A stretch of DNA of 64,000 bases, taken from positions 99,525,283 to 99,589,282 of the forward strand of contig NC_135723.1 of NCBI RefSeq assembly GCF_964656455.1, written 5' to 3'. Position numbers and translations under genes: made by a program. Shown piece after piece: positions 36,371-47,700 of this stretch. The notes beneath the pieces are model-generated. The model worked only from the letters and a program-made list of their open reading frames with translations, made no database searches and had not been told where the DNA came from. Within the stretch, counting starts at the first letter, position 1. Each line of letters opens with the position of its first letter. Source of the DNA: Halichoerus grypus (lineage: Eukaryota > Chordata > Mammalia > Carnivora > Phocidae).

Positions 36371-36804
36371 CTAAAAGAGTAGTTCTTGAGAAGAGGGATC
36401 TTGGGTGTGAGAATCTCGCTCCCCTCTCCCGGCCCACACCATCCTGTGAGGGTCCCATAGGTCCCCTTCCATAAGAGTCTTAATTCTAGTGTGATGCTGG
36501 CACTGTATCCTAAAGGTTGAGCACCTCTATTCAAATCTCTTGAGATGTATTTTAAACCAACATCATCCCCCGGCATAGGAATTTCTGTAGGTTTTCTTTC
36601 TCCTGTTATAAGAGAAAACTGCCTTTGATTTGTATCCCATTCAAGATTCAAGGGAGATCCCATATCCAGTCTTAGAAGTGAAAGCCAGTGTAGGTTACTT
36701 GGGTGTCCCCACAACTTCCATCCCTATGGGGCCAATATCCTTTGACCATAAAATGACTTGAGTCCCCAGTCAGCAGCCCCTGCCCCATATCTCAAGGATG
36801 TGGG

Positions 36805-36936
36805 GGTGAGGAGGGGAATGGGAGAGGGAGAAGCAGGTTTCCTGCTGAGCGGGGAGCCCGATGCGGGGCTCGATCCCAGGACCCTGGGATCATGACCTGA
36901 GCCAAAGGCATATGCTTAACAACTCAGCGCCCCTAG
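36805..36936 (-). mobile_element. Truncated Can-SINE (antisense)
   Basis: Only gagagggagaagcagg through tcatgacctgagcc to cagcgcccc remains. The A/T tail is missing and no target duplication was found. Confidence 0.85.
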
Positions 36937-37179
36937 ATTTTACATTAATACATTCAAAATTCAAAATGGATAAAAGGATGTGCAGAAGAAAACAAAAAAA
37001 CTCCTTGTCACCCAGTCACCCAGTTCCTCTACCTGACGCTGACTAGTCAACTATGGAGAAAGGGGAAGTTGCTGGAAGGAAGCTGGAATCCTTCACAGAT
37101 TCAAAGGAACAGTTGAACAACCAATCCTAGACAGAGAATAATGTGTCTCTATCTCTGCTCCTTTTCTGTATGTTGGGAT

Positions 37180-37580
37180 CATTCTTTAAAACCAACTTAA
37201 ACTCCAAGAAATGGGGACAAGACTCTTCCTGACTCATACATTTATAGCTTCACTACAGAGGAAATTAACCTGTCCCCTCAGCTCTAGTTAGAAAGATCCC
37301 AGGGAAGAGCTCTGATTGGTTCAGCTTAATCATATGCCCACCCCTGGCTCAATTACCGTGGCCAGGAGGCTAGGATGCTATGATTGGACTGGCTTGAGTC
37401 AGATGCCCACCCTTCATGGAACAAGATGGCAGCACCCATTCTAAGTACATGGCTAGAGCCCAGGGAGGAGCTGTCCCCAAAGAGAAAGAGGTGCATCTAT
37501 GCCCAGGAGAAGGGAAAAGTGCTAGGTTGACAAAGCTAACAGATGTCCACTGCCTGTGGACACACTGTCAACTGTCCGCT
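37180..37580. repeat. Ancient interspersed repeat, class unassigned
   Basis: gctctgattggttcagctta, atgcccacccctggctcaat and aacagatgtccactgcctg look like a known mammalian repeat, but I could not place it in a family. Confidence 0.35.
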
Positions 37581-38299
37581 GTGTCCATACACACATATAT
37601 GGGGGACAGGGGTGGTGTGCAGCTGGAACCAAGATGGATTCATTCTAGGAGTCTCACGGACCTGGAGGCCTGCAGGGGGCACGCTCCCCAGGAGGTTATT
37701 TATGTGAGAGAAGGATCACAAAAGACCTGGTCCCTGCCATCTAGAGACTTGCGGGATAATAAGGGGAAGAGAATAGAAAGGGTTTCAACTAGAATAAAAC
37801 CATGGTCCATAAACTTTCTCGAGTAAAAAAAAGTTTGGGCATACATATATGTACGTATGTATGTTAATATGTATGCTATAAATCATATGCACAATAGAAC
37901 ATTTAAAGGACAAGAGAAATATTTTTAAAGCATTATTTTAAACTTAATTTGTATTATATGTGATTCAAAGGATACTTTCTCCTGTCACTAGAAACGAGGA
38001 TGTGGGTAAGATAATGTCTAAGGTCAGTTTCAGCTCTGAATGTTAACGTTCATATTTTATAGACACAGATGACAGGTTACAAGTACTAAGTACATTTTCT
38101 CGAGTCCTTTAATACCACTGCCACCAATGGGAATAATTATGAGCCTTATTTAAAAGTTTATTTAAAGGCCCATGTCAAGATCTGAGTGTCATTGGGAAAG
38201 GACAAATGGGAAGCTTCTAAGAGACACAACAAGGTAACATTTATGTTGGTGAATTCACTGCAGCTCAAGGCTTGGACCTTGCAACAGCAAAACAAACCA

Positions 38300-38500
38300 A
38301 AATGAGAAATCGCTGGTCACTGAGTGCTTGCTATACGCCAGGCATTCAGTGACGCGAGCATTTGACTTACACTTGTGATTTCTTTTAATCCCATCAACAA
38401 CCCGAGGATGTGATGTTTGTATTCTTAGTGGGAAGACACTGAAGCCGAGGGAGCATACACCACACCACTTAGTGAGGGAAGGAGCCGGAACACAAAGATT
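38300..38500 (-). repeat. MIR relic (antisense)
   Basis: tgagtgcttgctatacgcca ... cccatcaacaacccgaggat ... gaagccgagggagcat: reverse of MIR. Confidence 0.7.
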
Positions 38501-38509
38501 AATAGTGAT

Positions 38510-38690
38510 CAGGAGCACTTTTTGAACCCTTCACCTGACAGGCACTGTTCTAAGCACTTGAACTAACTCATTTAATCTGCACAGCAACTCTGTGAGCTAT
38601 GTGCTATTATTATTGCTCACTAATAATGAGGAAATGGAGATGCCAAGAAGTTAACGACTTGTCCACATCTAGTAAGTGGGAGAGACCAAT
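38510..38690 (-). repeat. MIR relic (antisense)
   Basis: acaggcactgttctaagcac ... actcatttaatctgcacagc ... taatgaggaaatggagatgc: reverse of MIR, adjacent to the copy at 38300. Confidence 0.8.
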
Positions 38691-38699
38691 GGTCTCGCT

Positions 38700-38766
38700 T
38701 TTCCCTCCCTCCCTTCCTTCCTTCCTTCCTTCCTTCCTTCTTCTCTCGCACTCTCTCTCTCTCTCG
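38700..38766. repeat. (TTCC)n/(CT)n simple repeat
   Basis: About eight ttcc units followed by (ct)n. Confidence 0.95.
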
Positions 38767-39430
38767 ATACCAGTATAGACACTATTATTTTGCCCCAATT
38801 TTTAAAACATTTGCAATTTGAAAAAATGGTTTCGTTTCTTTTCTTTTTAGTGATTCAACAATTCCCTATATTACTCAGTGCTTATCAAGATAAGTGTGTC
38901 CTTAATCCTCTTCACCTATTTCACCAATCCTTGGCTCCGCTTTCTAAAGCACCATGCACACCATCTCTGCAAGCCCATGAAATTCAGACCAGTGCCTGGT
39001 GCTGCCTCCTTTGCACACTGGAAATTTGATCTAAATATTTTCCCACTGTTCCAGGCTCAGAGTCAGGGGTGCTGAATCATGGTGACTCTCAAGAGACTGA
39101 TGGATAAGCCAGAGCATCAGTTTAATCATTTCCAGGGGTGGACTGGACATTTGTATCAGCCTGACCTGCACGTTGTCTCCCAGTAACTACACGGGAACCT
39201 GCATCATCAGACTACCTGGTGAACACAGAAACAGAATAGAGGGTTCTAGAACTGAACTGCTAATGACCCCAGTACCCAGTATCCTATGTCCTGATATGTC
39301 TGTCTCCACAGATATGATACATTTTTCTCTGTGTCTGACAGTAAGTTTTTGTTGGTCTGAGAAAGTAGGTCAGACCCTAGACATATCTCAGTGGCTGACT
39401 GGTTTCCTCAGCTTGACCCATCTTTTCCTT

Positions 39431-39632
39431 ATTTTTTATTTTATTTTTTTAAAGATTTTATTTATTTCACAGAGAGAGACACAGTGAGAGGGAACACAAG
39501 CAGGGGGAGTGGGAGAGGGAGAAGCAGGCTTCCTGCCAAGCAGGGAGCCCGATGTGGGGCTCGAACCCAGGACCCTGGGATCATGACCCGAGCCGAAGGC
39601 AGACGCCCAACGATTGAGCCACCCAGGCGCCC
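39431..39632 (-). mobile_element. Can-SINE (antisense)
   Basis: Full-length. Duplication cccatcttttcctt (39417-39430) and cccatcttttcttt (39633-39646). Confidence 0.96.
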
Positions 39633-40036
39633 CCCATCTTTTCTTTAGATGTATTAATAATCCGGTCAGTCTCCTGTTGATCTGGTTGCTGTGGACATTA
39701 TGCCTTCTCCTGGAGGTGGCTTTACCTACCCTTATTCTCTGGTTCACCATTCAATCATCCAAAGATATTTATGAGCACTTCAGTGTGCAAGAGATGGTAT
39801 ATACTGTGGAGGGACATTTTAGTGAAAGGGACACATCACTATCATGTAAACTGATGAAAAAATTAAGTTATTTTGGTTAGTGATAATGCTGTGAAAACTT
39901 TTGATCGGAGGATCAGGATTGAGTGTTGGGATGGAGAAGGGTGTTGGGCTGTAGGCAGAGTGGACGGGAAATGTCTCTTTGAGGAGATGCAGTCTGAACT
40001 GAGCCCTGCGTGCTAAGAAGGAGCCAGTCTGTTGAT

Positions 40037-40231
40037 TTTTTTTTTTTAAAGATTTTATTTATTTGACACAGAGAGACACAGTAAGAGAGGGAACACAAGC
40101 AGGGGGAGTGGAAGAGGGAGAAGCAGGCTTCCCGCAGAGCGGGGAGCCCGATGCGGGGCTCGATCCCAGGACCCTGGGATCATGACCTGAGCCGAAGGCA
40201 GATGCTTAACGACTGAGCCACCCAGGTGCCC
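40037..40231 (-). mobile_element. Can-SINE (antisense)
   Basis: Full-length. Duplication ccagtctgttgat at 40024-40036 and 40232-40244, perfect. Confidence 0.97.
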
Positions 40232-40581
40232 CCAGTCTGTTGATCTTAAGAGTTTAGTTCTCAGGGGAAGTGCTTCAGGACTGTAATTCAAAGTGGAAGT
40301 TCATTGCCTGTCTCTGTAGAGACCATGTGGTGCAAATTAGGCAAGTATGGTTGTAGTAGTGTTTTGTATTGGGTGATCAAATGGAAATGCAGCCATGCTT
40401 TCCAAATCAAAATTCCAAACTCATCATTTAACAGTAACATGTGGACTGGATTAAACATTTGAAATCAGGGCTATCTTGGATTTTCCAAGGCATGCGATTA
40501 CCATAATTAACAGGATACAATGGGTTGGCCTGGGCACCTTGACCCCACACTGTTGATGTAGAAAGTGTATTTCCAGTTTCT

Positions 40582-40773
40582 TTCTTTCTTTCTTTTTTTT
40601 TAAGAGAGAGTGATAAGAGTATGAGCAGGGGGAAGGGCAGAGGCAGGGGGAGAGGGAGAAGCAGGCCCCCCCACAGAGCGGGAAGCCCAATGTGGGGCTC
40701 CATCCCAGGACCCTGAGATCATGACCTGAGCCAAAGGCAGAAGCTTAACCAACTGAGCCACCCAGGAACCTCA
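40582..40773 (-). mobile_element. Can-SINE (antisense), older
   Basis: Degraded tail (tttctttctttc). Duplication tgtatttccagtttct (40566-40581) and tgtatttctggtttct (40774-40789). Confidence 0.93.
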
Positions 40774-41159
40774 TGTATTTCTGGTTTCTAGAAAGCCACA
40801 TAACAGATGAACAAATGGAACAAAACCACATGTCATTTGGCACCATATCTTTTTTCCCCAACTAAATTACATATTCTTCCCTCAGAGCAAAGTCTGACTT
40901 TTATACATTTTGAATCCCTCAAAGCACCTCGCCGAGTGCTAGGCACGAAGAAGACACACAAGGCCCACGTTTGTCTTACATTTTCAAGCCGCGCTTGACT
41001 TGGAGGGAGCAAGCCCTTCTGCGGTCGCACACTCTGGCCCGAGCGCCGAGCGCCGAGCTGCTGTTCATCCTCCTGCCGCACGGCGGCGCCCTGGAAATCC
41101 CGTGCGGTGAGGACGAGCCGCTGGAGCCGCTCTTGGCGCGGGAGGGCCGAACTCCCACA

Positions 41160-41198
41160 ATGCATCTTGTATCAACACGGCCCTGGTGGCGGCTCTGA
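41160..41198 (+). other. 12-codon upstream ORF in the ZNF212 leader; relic of the ZNF282-type start
   Basis: ATG at 41160 reads MHLVSTRPWWRL then TGA. The first 23 bases match the start of the ZNF282 coding region (9917) at 20 positions, giving MHLVSTRP against MQFVSTRP. It lies 124 bases upstream of the ZNF212 start codon and is out of frame with it. It would act as an upstream ORF if transcription starts before it. Confidence 0.6.
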
Positions 41199-41283
41199 GG
41201 AGGGGCAGGGGGCGCCCACCGGACCGGCACGCAGCACGAGGGGTATCAGGCGGGGCCTGGGTGTTGAGGGGCGACTGGCGGCC

Positions 41284-41307
41284 ATGGCGGAGTCGGCGCC
41301 TGCTCGG
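41284..41307 (+). CDS. ZNF212: ZNF212 coding exon 1
   Basis: ATG in ggccatggcgg (strong context) encodes MAESAPAR, ending cgg|gtaagg in phase 0. This is the family-type start shared with ZNF783. Confidence 0.96.
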
Positions 41308-41737
41308 GTAAGGGTGCCCCCGGCACGGATCGCGGGCGCGTTCGGGATGGCGGAGCTCCTGGCCGGGGCGGGGCTTCGAGGTTGGGACTCCGGTGGGGCT
41401 GGGGGTCCCGGGGCTTCCCGGGCTGCTCCTAGCGAACACCGGCCTCCTCCCACGACCCCAGGGCTCTGCCTTCCCCCTCTCCGGCTCCTTCCCTGTCGGG
41501 CCGGAGCCCCGGCGCCACACACCGTTGCCGAGAAACTTCTCCGAGGCTTGTTTCGTGTTTTTTTGTTTTGGTTTTTTTTTTTTTTTTAGTATATTTGTTT
41601 TTTTGAGAGAGAGCGCGCGATAGAGCGCGCGCACGAGTTGGGGGAGGGGCAGAGGGAGAGATTTTTCTTTTTTTCTTCAGAGAGAGGAGAGCGAGCGAGC
41701 GAGCGCGGGGCGGGGGAGGGGCAGAGAGAGAGAGAAT

Positions 41738-41770
<33 letters not shown>

Positions 41771-44700
41771 GAGCGCGAGCCGGGGGCGGAGGGGCAGAGG
41801 GAGAGAGAATCCGTTTTTTTGTTTTGTTTTGTTTTTGAGAGCTCGAGCGGTGGGGGAGAGAATATTTTTTAAGAGCCCGCGGGGGGGTGGCGGGCAGAGG
41901 GAGAGAGAATCTTTTCTTTTTTTGAGAGAGCGGGGGTGGGGTGGGGTGGGGGGAGGGGCAGAGGGAGAGAGAAAATCTTAAGCAGGCTCCATGCCCATTA
42001 GGGAGCCGGAAGCCGGGCTCCAGCTCATGACCCTGAGATCATGACCAGAGCCGAAATCAAGAGTCGGTGGCTTAACTGACTGAGCCACCTAGCAGCTGGA
42101 AAATGTAAAGGATATACCAGGTAAAAGGAAAATTATCCTAAACGTAAAGTCTGAAAATGTAAGCAAGTATGATGATCCGTGGAAATGGGTAAATCTGAAC
42201 AAATATTGACTGAATGAAACAGTAATGATCTTTTGTGAGGTTAAAAACAAAGGCAAATTAAAATACATGGCAGCATTGGTGTAAAGGTTAGGAAGAGATC
42301 AGAATTCATTTGTTTAAAGGTCTTTGTAAGTATACTTCCCGTAATATCTAGGATACTTGCTAAAAGACTAGAAATGGGCTGTAAAACTTACAAGTTAGAA
42401 GAGGAAATAGTAGAATAAGAAAAAAAATCACCTAAAGGAAGGCAAGAAAGACGAGCACCAAAAAGGCAAAAAATCAAGAAAAATAGATCAACAGTTACAA
42501 TAAATGTAAATGGAGTAAATGTTCTAGTTAAAAAGCAGAAAGTTGTCATATTGTTTGTAAGAGATACAAAAGACAAAACTACAGAAATGGTTGAACATAA
42601 AAGATATGAAAACATACCCGACTAATCAAAAGAAAATTGGTTCAACTGTATTAATATTGCTGGAGATCGAGGCTACTACTACTTTTGTAATGGTAAGACT
42701 CAATTTATCAGCTTGATATTCTCATGTTTTACATGTAATTATATAGCCTCAAAACATATAAAACAAACTGACAACTACAAGGAAAACTGGCACGGTAGAA
42801 GACTAACAAAACCTTAAGTTTTTATCAAGCAGAAAAAAAAATTAGGGTGTAGTGCATCCGATAGAACTTTCTGAGATTATGGAAATAATCTGCTTTGCAC
42901 TGTTCAATATAGTCACTAGAAACATATGGCTATTAAGTACTTGAAATGTAGGTAGTATGGCTGAAGAACTGAATTTTTAATTCAGTTTTAATTAATTTAG
43001 ATTTAAATAGCCATGTGTTTCTAGTGGGCTTTTGGACAGCACAGATAGAGATTTCTTTAATCCATATATCTTGTCAAAACATAATATCAACGTGTAGGCA
43101 TGCCTCAGTTTATTGAGCTTTGCTTTATTGCACTTCGTAGATGCTGTGGTTTCGTTCCTTTTGTTTCCCCCACAAATTGAAGGTTTGTGGCAACCCCGTG
43201 TCAAGTCTCTCAGCTGCCATTTTCCCAACAGTATTTGCTCATTTTGTGTCTCTCTGTCACAATTTGGTAATTCTCACAATATTTTAAACTCTTTCATTAT
43301 TATTATATTTGTTATGGTGTTCTGTGATCAGTAATTATGCTTGCTAAAAACTCAGATGATGGTTAGCCTTTTCTTTCTTGCAATAAAGTATTTTTAAATT
43401 AAAGTATGTACTTTTTTTTAGATACAATGCTATTGCTCACTTAATAAGCTATAGTAAATTTATATGCCCTGGGAAACCAAAAAATTCATTTTACATGCTT
43501 TATTATGATATTTGCTTTATTGTGGTGTTCTGGAACCAGATTTGCAATGTTTGTGAGGTATGCCTGTATAGAGAGATTAATGAAGAAAAAATGAAGAGAG
43601 CAAAAGAGCCTTTTATTTTTTTAATTTTTTTAATTTTTTAAAAGATTTTATTTTTTTATTTGACAGAGAAAGACAGCGAGAGAGAGGGAACACAAGCAGT
43701 GGGAGAGGGAGAAGCAGGCTTCCCGCTGAGCAGGGAGCCCAGTGTGGGGCTCGATCCCAGGACCCCGGGATCATGACCCGAGCCGAAGGCAGTCACTTAA
43801 CGACTGAGCCACCCAGGCGCCCCCAAAAGAGCCCTTTTAGAAATGAAAGTGTGTTCTGGCAGTTCACTGTAGGCTGGGACCGTAGGTAGGGCTGTTAAAC
43901 TGAGTATCTCCGCGTGCTTTCTCCATATGGCTTGGGATTTTTCAGGTGTTTTCCAGAGCCTGCCTGCCTGATTTGTTCCACTTGACATGGAATGGAGCAG
44001 AGATAAACTGTTCCTGACAAACCCTTCTTGAATTGCAGATTCATAAGCAAAGTAGATGTTGTTGTCTTAAGCCACTAAATATTGGGATTATTTGTTGTGT
44101 AGTGATCAGTGGTTGGAACAGGTACCTAGGGAATATGTTAAAATATTGAAAGTTATTAAAAATACCTTGAAAAAGGAGTGGCAGACTGTGTATGGATACA
44201 TTTATCTATGGATTTGATACAGACAAAATCTCTAAAGACATTTTTGTGAGACTTCTTTTTTTAAAGATGTTTTATTTATTTGAGAGAGACTGCACACAAG
44301 CATACGTGGGGGGGAGGGGAGGGGAGCAGAGGGAGAGGGAGAAGCAGGCTTCCCTGTTGAGCAGGGAGCTTGAGTGGGGCTTGATCCCAGGATCCTGGGA
44401 TCATGACTTGAGCCGAAGACAGAGCCACCCAGGTGCCCCTGTGAGACCTTTCAAGTGTGTAAAGAATATCAACATCCAGTATAGTCAAGATAATCCTATA
44501 AAACAAGGAAGTGGGACTTGTCTTACCAAATATCAGTAATTATTTTTTAAAAAGCTGTGGTTGTTAAAACTATAGTATTGGTAAGGCAATATGAAAAATA
44601 CCCTACAGAACAAGACTAGAGATGCCAGAGACAAATTGCTATGTATGAAAATTTTTTTTTTTTTTTTAAGATTTTATTTATTTATTTGAGAGAGAGAGAA

Positions 44701-47700
44701 TGAGAGACAGAGAGCATGAGAGGGAGGAGGGTCAGAGGGAGGAGCAGACTCCCTGCCGAGCAGGGAGCCCGATGCGGGACTCGATCCCAAGACTCCAGGA
44801 TCATGACCTGAGCCGAAGGCAGTCGCTTAACCAACTGAGCCACCCAGGCGCCCTCTATGTATGAAAATTTGATTCATGACAGAGATAGCATTATAAATCT
44901 TTGGGTATATCGATGGATTTTTCATCATATAATATTAGATCTATTGATTTCCCGTATGAAAATTGAGCCCTGCACCACACACAAATATCAGTTCTAGTTG
45001 AGTTACTCAAATGTGAAAACAAAACTATGAGTGTTTAGAAGACAATATTGTGGGATATCGATATTTTTTTTTTCACCTGACACAGAAGTTCAAACCATAA
45101 AAGAATTCTGATGAAACTCAACTACATTAATTTTTTTATTACAAGATAATACAGTGAATTTTAAAAATGAGGCACAAATAAGGAGAAAATGTTTGCAACA
45201 CGTATAGCATGGATAAAGATTAGTATCCAGAATTTTCAGAGAAATTCTGAGATAGAAAGTCAGATAACCCAAAAGATAAACGGATAAAAGACTTGAGCAG
45301 GTAGTTCACTGAAGGTATTTGAATGGCCAGTAAATATTTAAAAGATGCTTACCCTTATTAGTAATCAAGGGAAGTGTAGATGGAAACCATGATGACATAT
45401 TTCAGACCTCCTGGAGGGACCAAATTTTAGTCTTACAGTAGCAAGTGTTGACATAGTTGGGAAACATCCAGAATACTTACATACTTCTGACAGGAGTGAA
45501 ATTCATACAACCACTTAGAAAACATTTGGCATTATTTACTGAAGTTCAAGTTGTGTATATACCCTGTTAGCCAACAATTCCCTCCTAGGACTATACCCTC
45601 AGGAAACTTGCCCATGTCTACTAGGAGCCGTGCACAGTCCTGTTCGTTGTAACTCTACTTGTAATGTCAAAGATGGGGACATAATAATGGAATGGAAAAG
45701 GAAATTGTGATATTGTCACAGCAGAATATTATGCAGAAGTGAAAATTAATTATAGCCATCTGCAACAGCAGGATAGTCTCAGTTGTGGAATAAGGATTCT
45801 ATTTATATAAAGTCCTAAGATAGGCAAAACTGAAGAACACGTATTGTTTTGGGAGAAAAGCATTTGGTGAAAATGTGAAAAAGACAGTTACTAGTGAAAA
45901 ATCAAATTCAGGATAGTAGTTACTTTAGGGAGTTGTACAGAGGACTTCAGAGGCAATATTTGTATAACTGAGTGGTAGTTAATGGAGATTTGTGGCCATT
46001 ACCTTACACATCTTATGTATTAAGTTTTTGTTTTCTTTTTTAACTATTCAATGTTAGAAAGTCATGGTATCTCAGAGTTGGAAGGGACTTTAAATATTAT
46101 CCAGTCCACCTTAGTCAGATACCACTTTATAATGTTACTTATTTTGTATTTTACTCCAGCAGATTGAAGGTTTCTTAGCAACAGGGACCGTGTCTTATAC
46201 TTAACGGTGACAGGTTTCAGACTGTAGTGGCAGGCCCATTGTAGGATACTTGATCTGACAGTATGAGAGAATATCCAAGCGGGACTGCCCCAGAAAAATC
46301 CAGAAGTGTGGGGAATGTAAGTGTACTTTTTGTATTTCTCACTGCCATCAGGGATACTATTAAATATGGGATTTATGTAAAAAAATTACAAAAAAATACA
46401 TGTTTATTGAAGAAGTCAAGCAAGCAATAGTTTACAAGGAAAGATTAAAATCTCTCCCTCTCATCTCCCTGAGGTAAGTCATGTTAACAGTTTAGTTTGG
46501 TGAATATCTTTCCAGACCTTTCTGTGGGCTGAAACAAACATATATGTTTTCTCTTCTTCAGGAAAGTGGGATCATAATAAATATATTTCCCTAAAAGTTG
46601 GATTTTTAACCAGCATGGTATGATGAAAACTCTTCCAAACCATACATACAGGTCATTATTTTTAAAGGTAGTATAGTGTCGTTTTTGGTTGTGCCATAAT
46701 TTATTCCTTTATGAATAGACCTCGAGATTATTTCCAAGTTTTGACTTTTCCAAAGAATATTACCAGTAATCATTTTTGTATGGATGTCAGTAAATAATGC
46801 CTTTTTTTTTTTTTCCTGAAGATTTTATTTATTGGGGCGCCTGGGTGGCTCAGTCCTTAAGCATCTGCCTTCGGCTCAGGTTATGATCCCAGGGTCCTGG
46901 GATCGAGCCCCGCATCGGGCTCCCTGCTCCGCGGGAAGCCTGCTTCTCCCTCTCCCACTCCCCTGCTTGTGTTCCCTCTCTTGCTGTGTCTCCCTCTGTC
47001 AAATAAATAAATAAAATCTTAAAAAAATTAAAAAAAAAAGATTTTATTTATTTATTTGACAGACCGCGAGAGAGGGAACACAAGCAGGGGGAGTAGGAGA
47101 GGGAGAAGCAGGCTCCCTGCTGAGCAGGGAGCCCAATGTTGGGCTCGATCCCAGGACCTCAGTACCACGACCCGAGCCGAAGGCAGACGCCCAACGACTG
47201 AGCCACCCAAGCACCCCAGTGCCATTTGTTTTTGTAAGATAGATTCCCGGAAGTGGGATTGCTAGGTGAAAGGATTGTTAGTGACTTTTATGAGATTTCC
47301 TTCCATAAAGTTTGTAATATTTTTCATTCCTTCAGGGAATGTTAATGAAAATGCCAGTTTTATATCCTACTCACCTCTGAATGTAGTTCCTTATCCCTCT
47401 TGTTCAAGTGTGTCAGCCTGGTGGGTGAAAAGTGGTTTTCCTGGGTTGTATTTGCACTCCTAACTGCTTCTTGACCACTTGCATTTCTGCTCTCATAATT
47501 ACTTACAGTTTACAGTTTTATTTAGGGTTATTTTTTTCTTTCCATTTCATATTTTGTTTATAAATATCCTCTCCCCGTTTGTTTTTTTACGTTTAGTTTA
47601 TGGCATTTTTCATGGCAGCTAACATTTTCTTCTATCTTGATACTCTAAGTCGTGCTTACTGAGATAATTTACATACAATAAAATTCACTCTTCAGGCATA

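Larger units (their letters stand above)
34386..40999. other. Spacer between ZNF282 and ZNF212
   Basis: No gene recognised. Contains an L2-like antisense relic (35240-35480), Can-SINEs at 35558, 36204, 36805, 39431, 40037 and 40582, an unassigned ancient repeat at about 37180-37580, two antisense MIRs at 38300-38690 and a ttcc microsatellite at 38700. Confidence 0.8.
41000..41540 (+). promoter_or_regulatory. ZNF212: CpG island promoter of ZNF212
   Basis: CpG-rich DNA around coding exon 1 (41284). It includes GC-rich boxes (aggggcagggggcgccc, aggcggggcc) and no TATA box at an obvious place. A short upstream ORF at 41160 may lie in the leader. Confidence 0.8.
46430..47480 (-). repeat. L1-type LINE relic (antisense), split by SINEs
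   Basis: ccagacctttctgtgggctg, gtgccataatttattccttt, and after the SINE pair gatagattcccggaagtggg and attgctaggtgaaaggat: the antisense of an old LINE 3' region. Confidence 0.55.

Noticed and set aside
46834..46910. tRNA-like heads of sense SINEs considered as tRNA genes
   Set aside because: They resemble A and B boxes because Can-SINEs derive from a tRNA, but no cloverleaf with an anticodon arm and acceptor stem can be closed.
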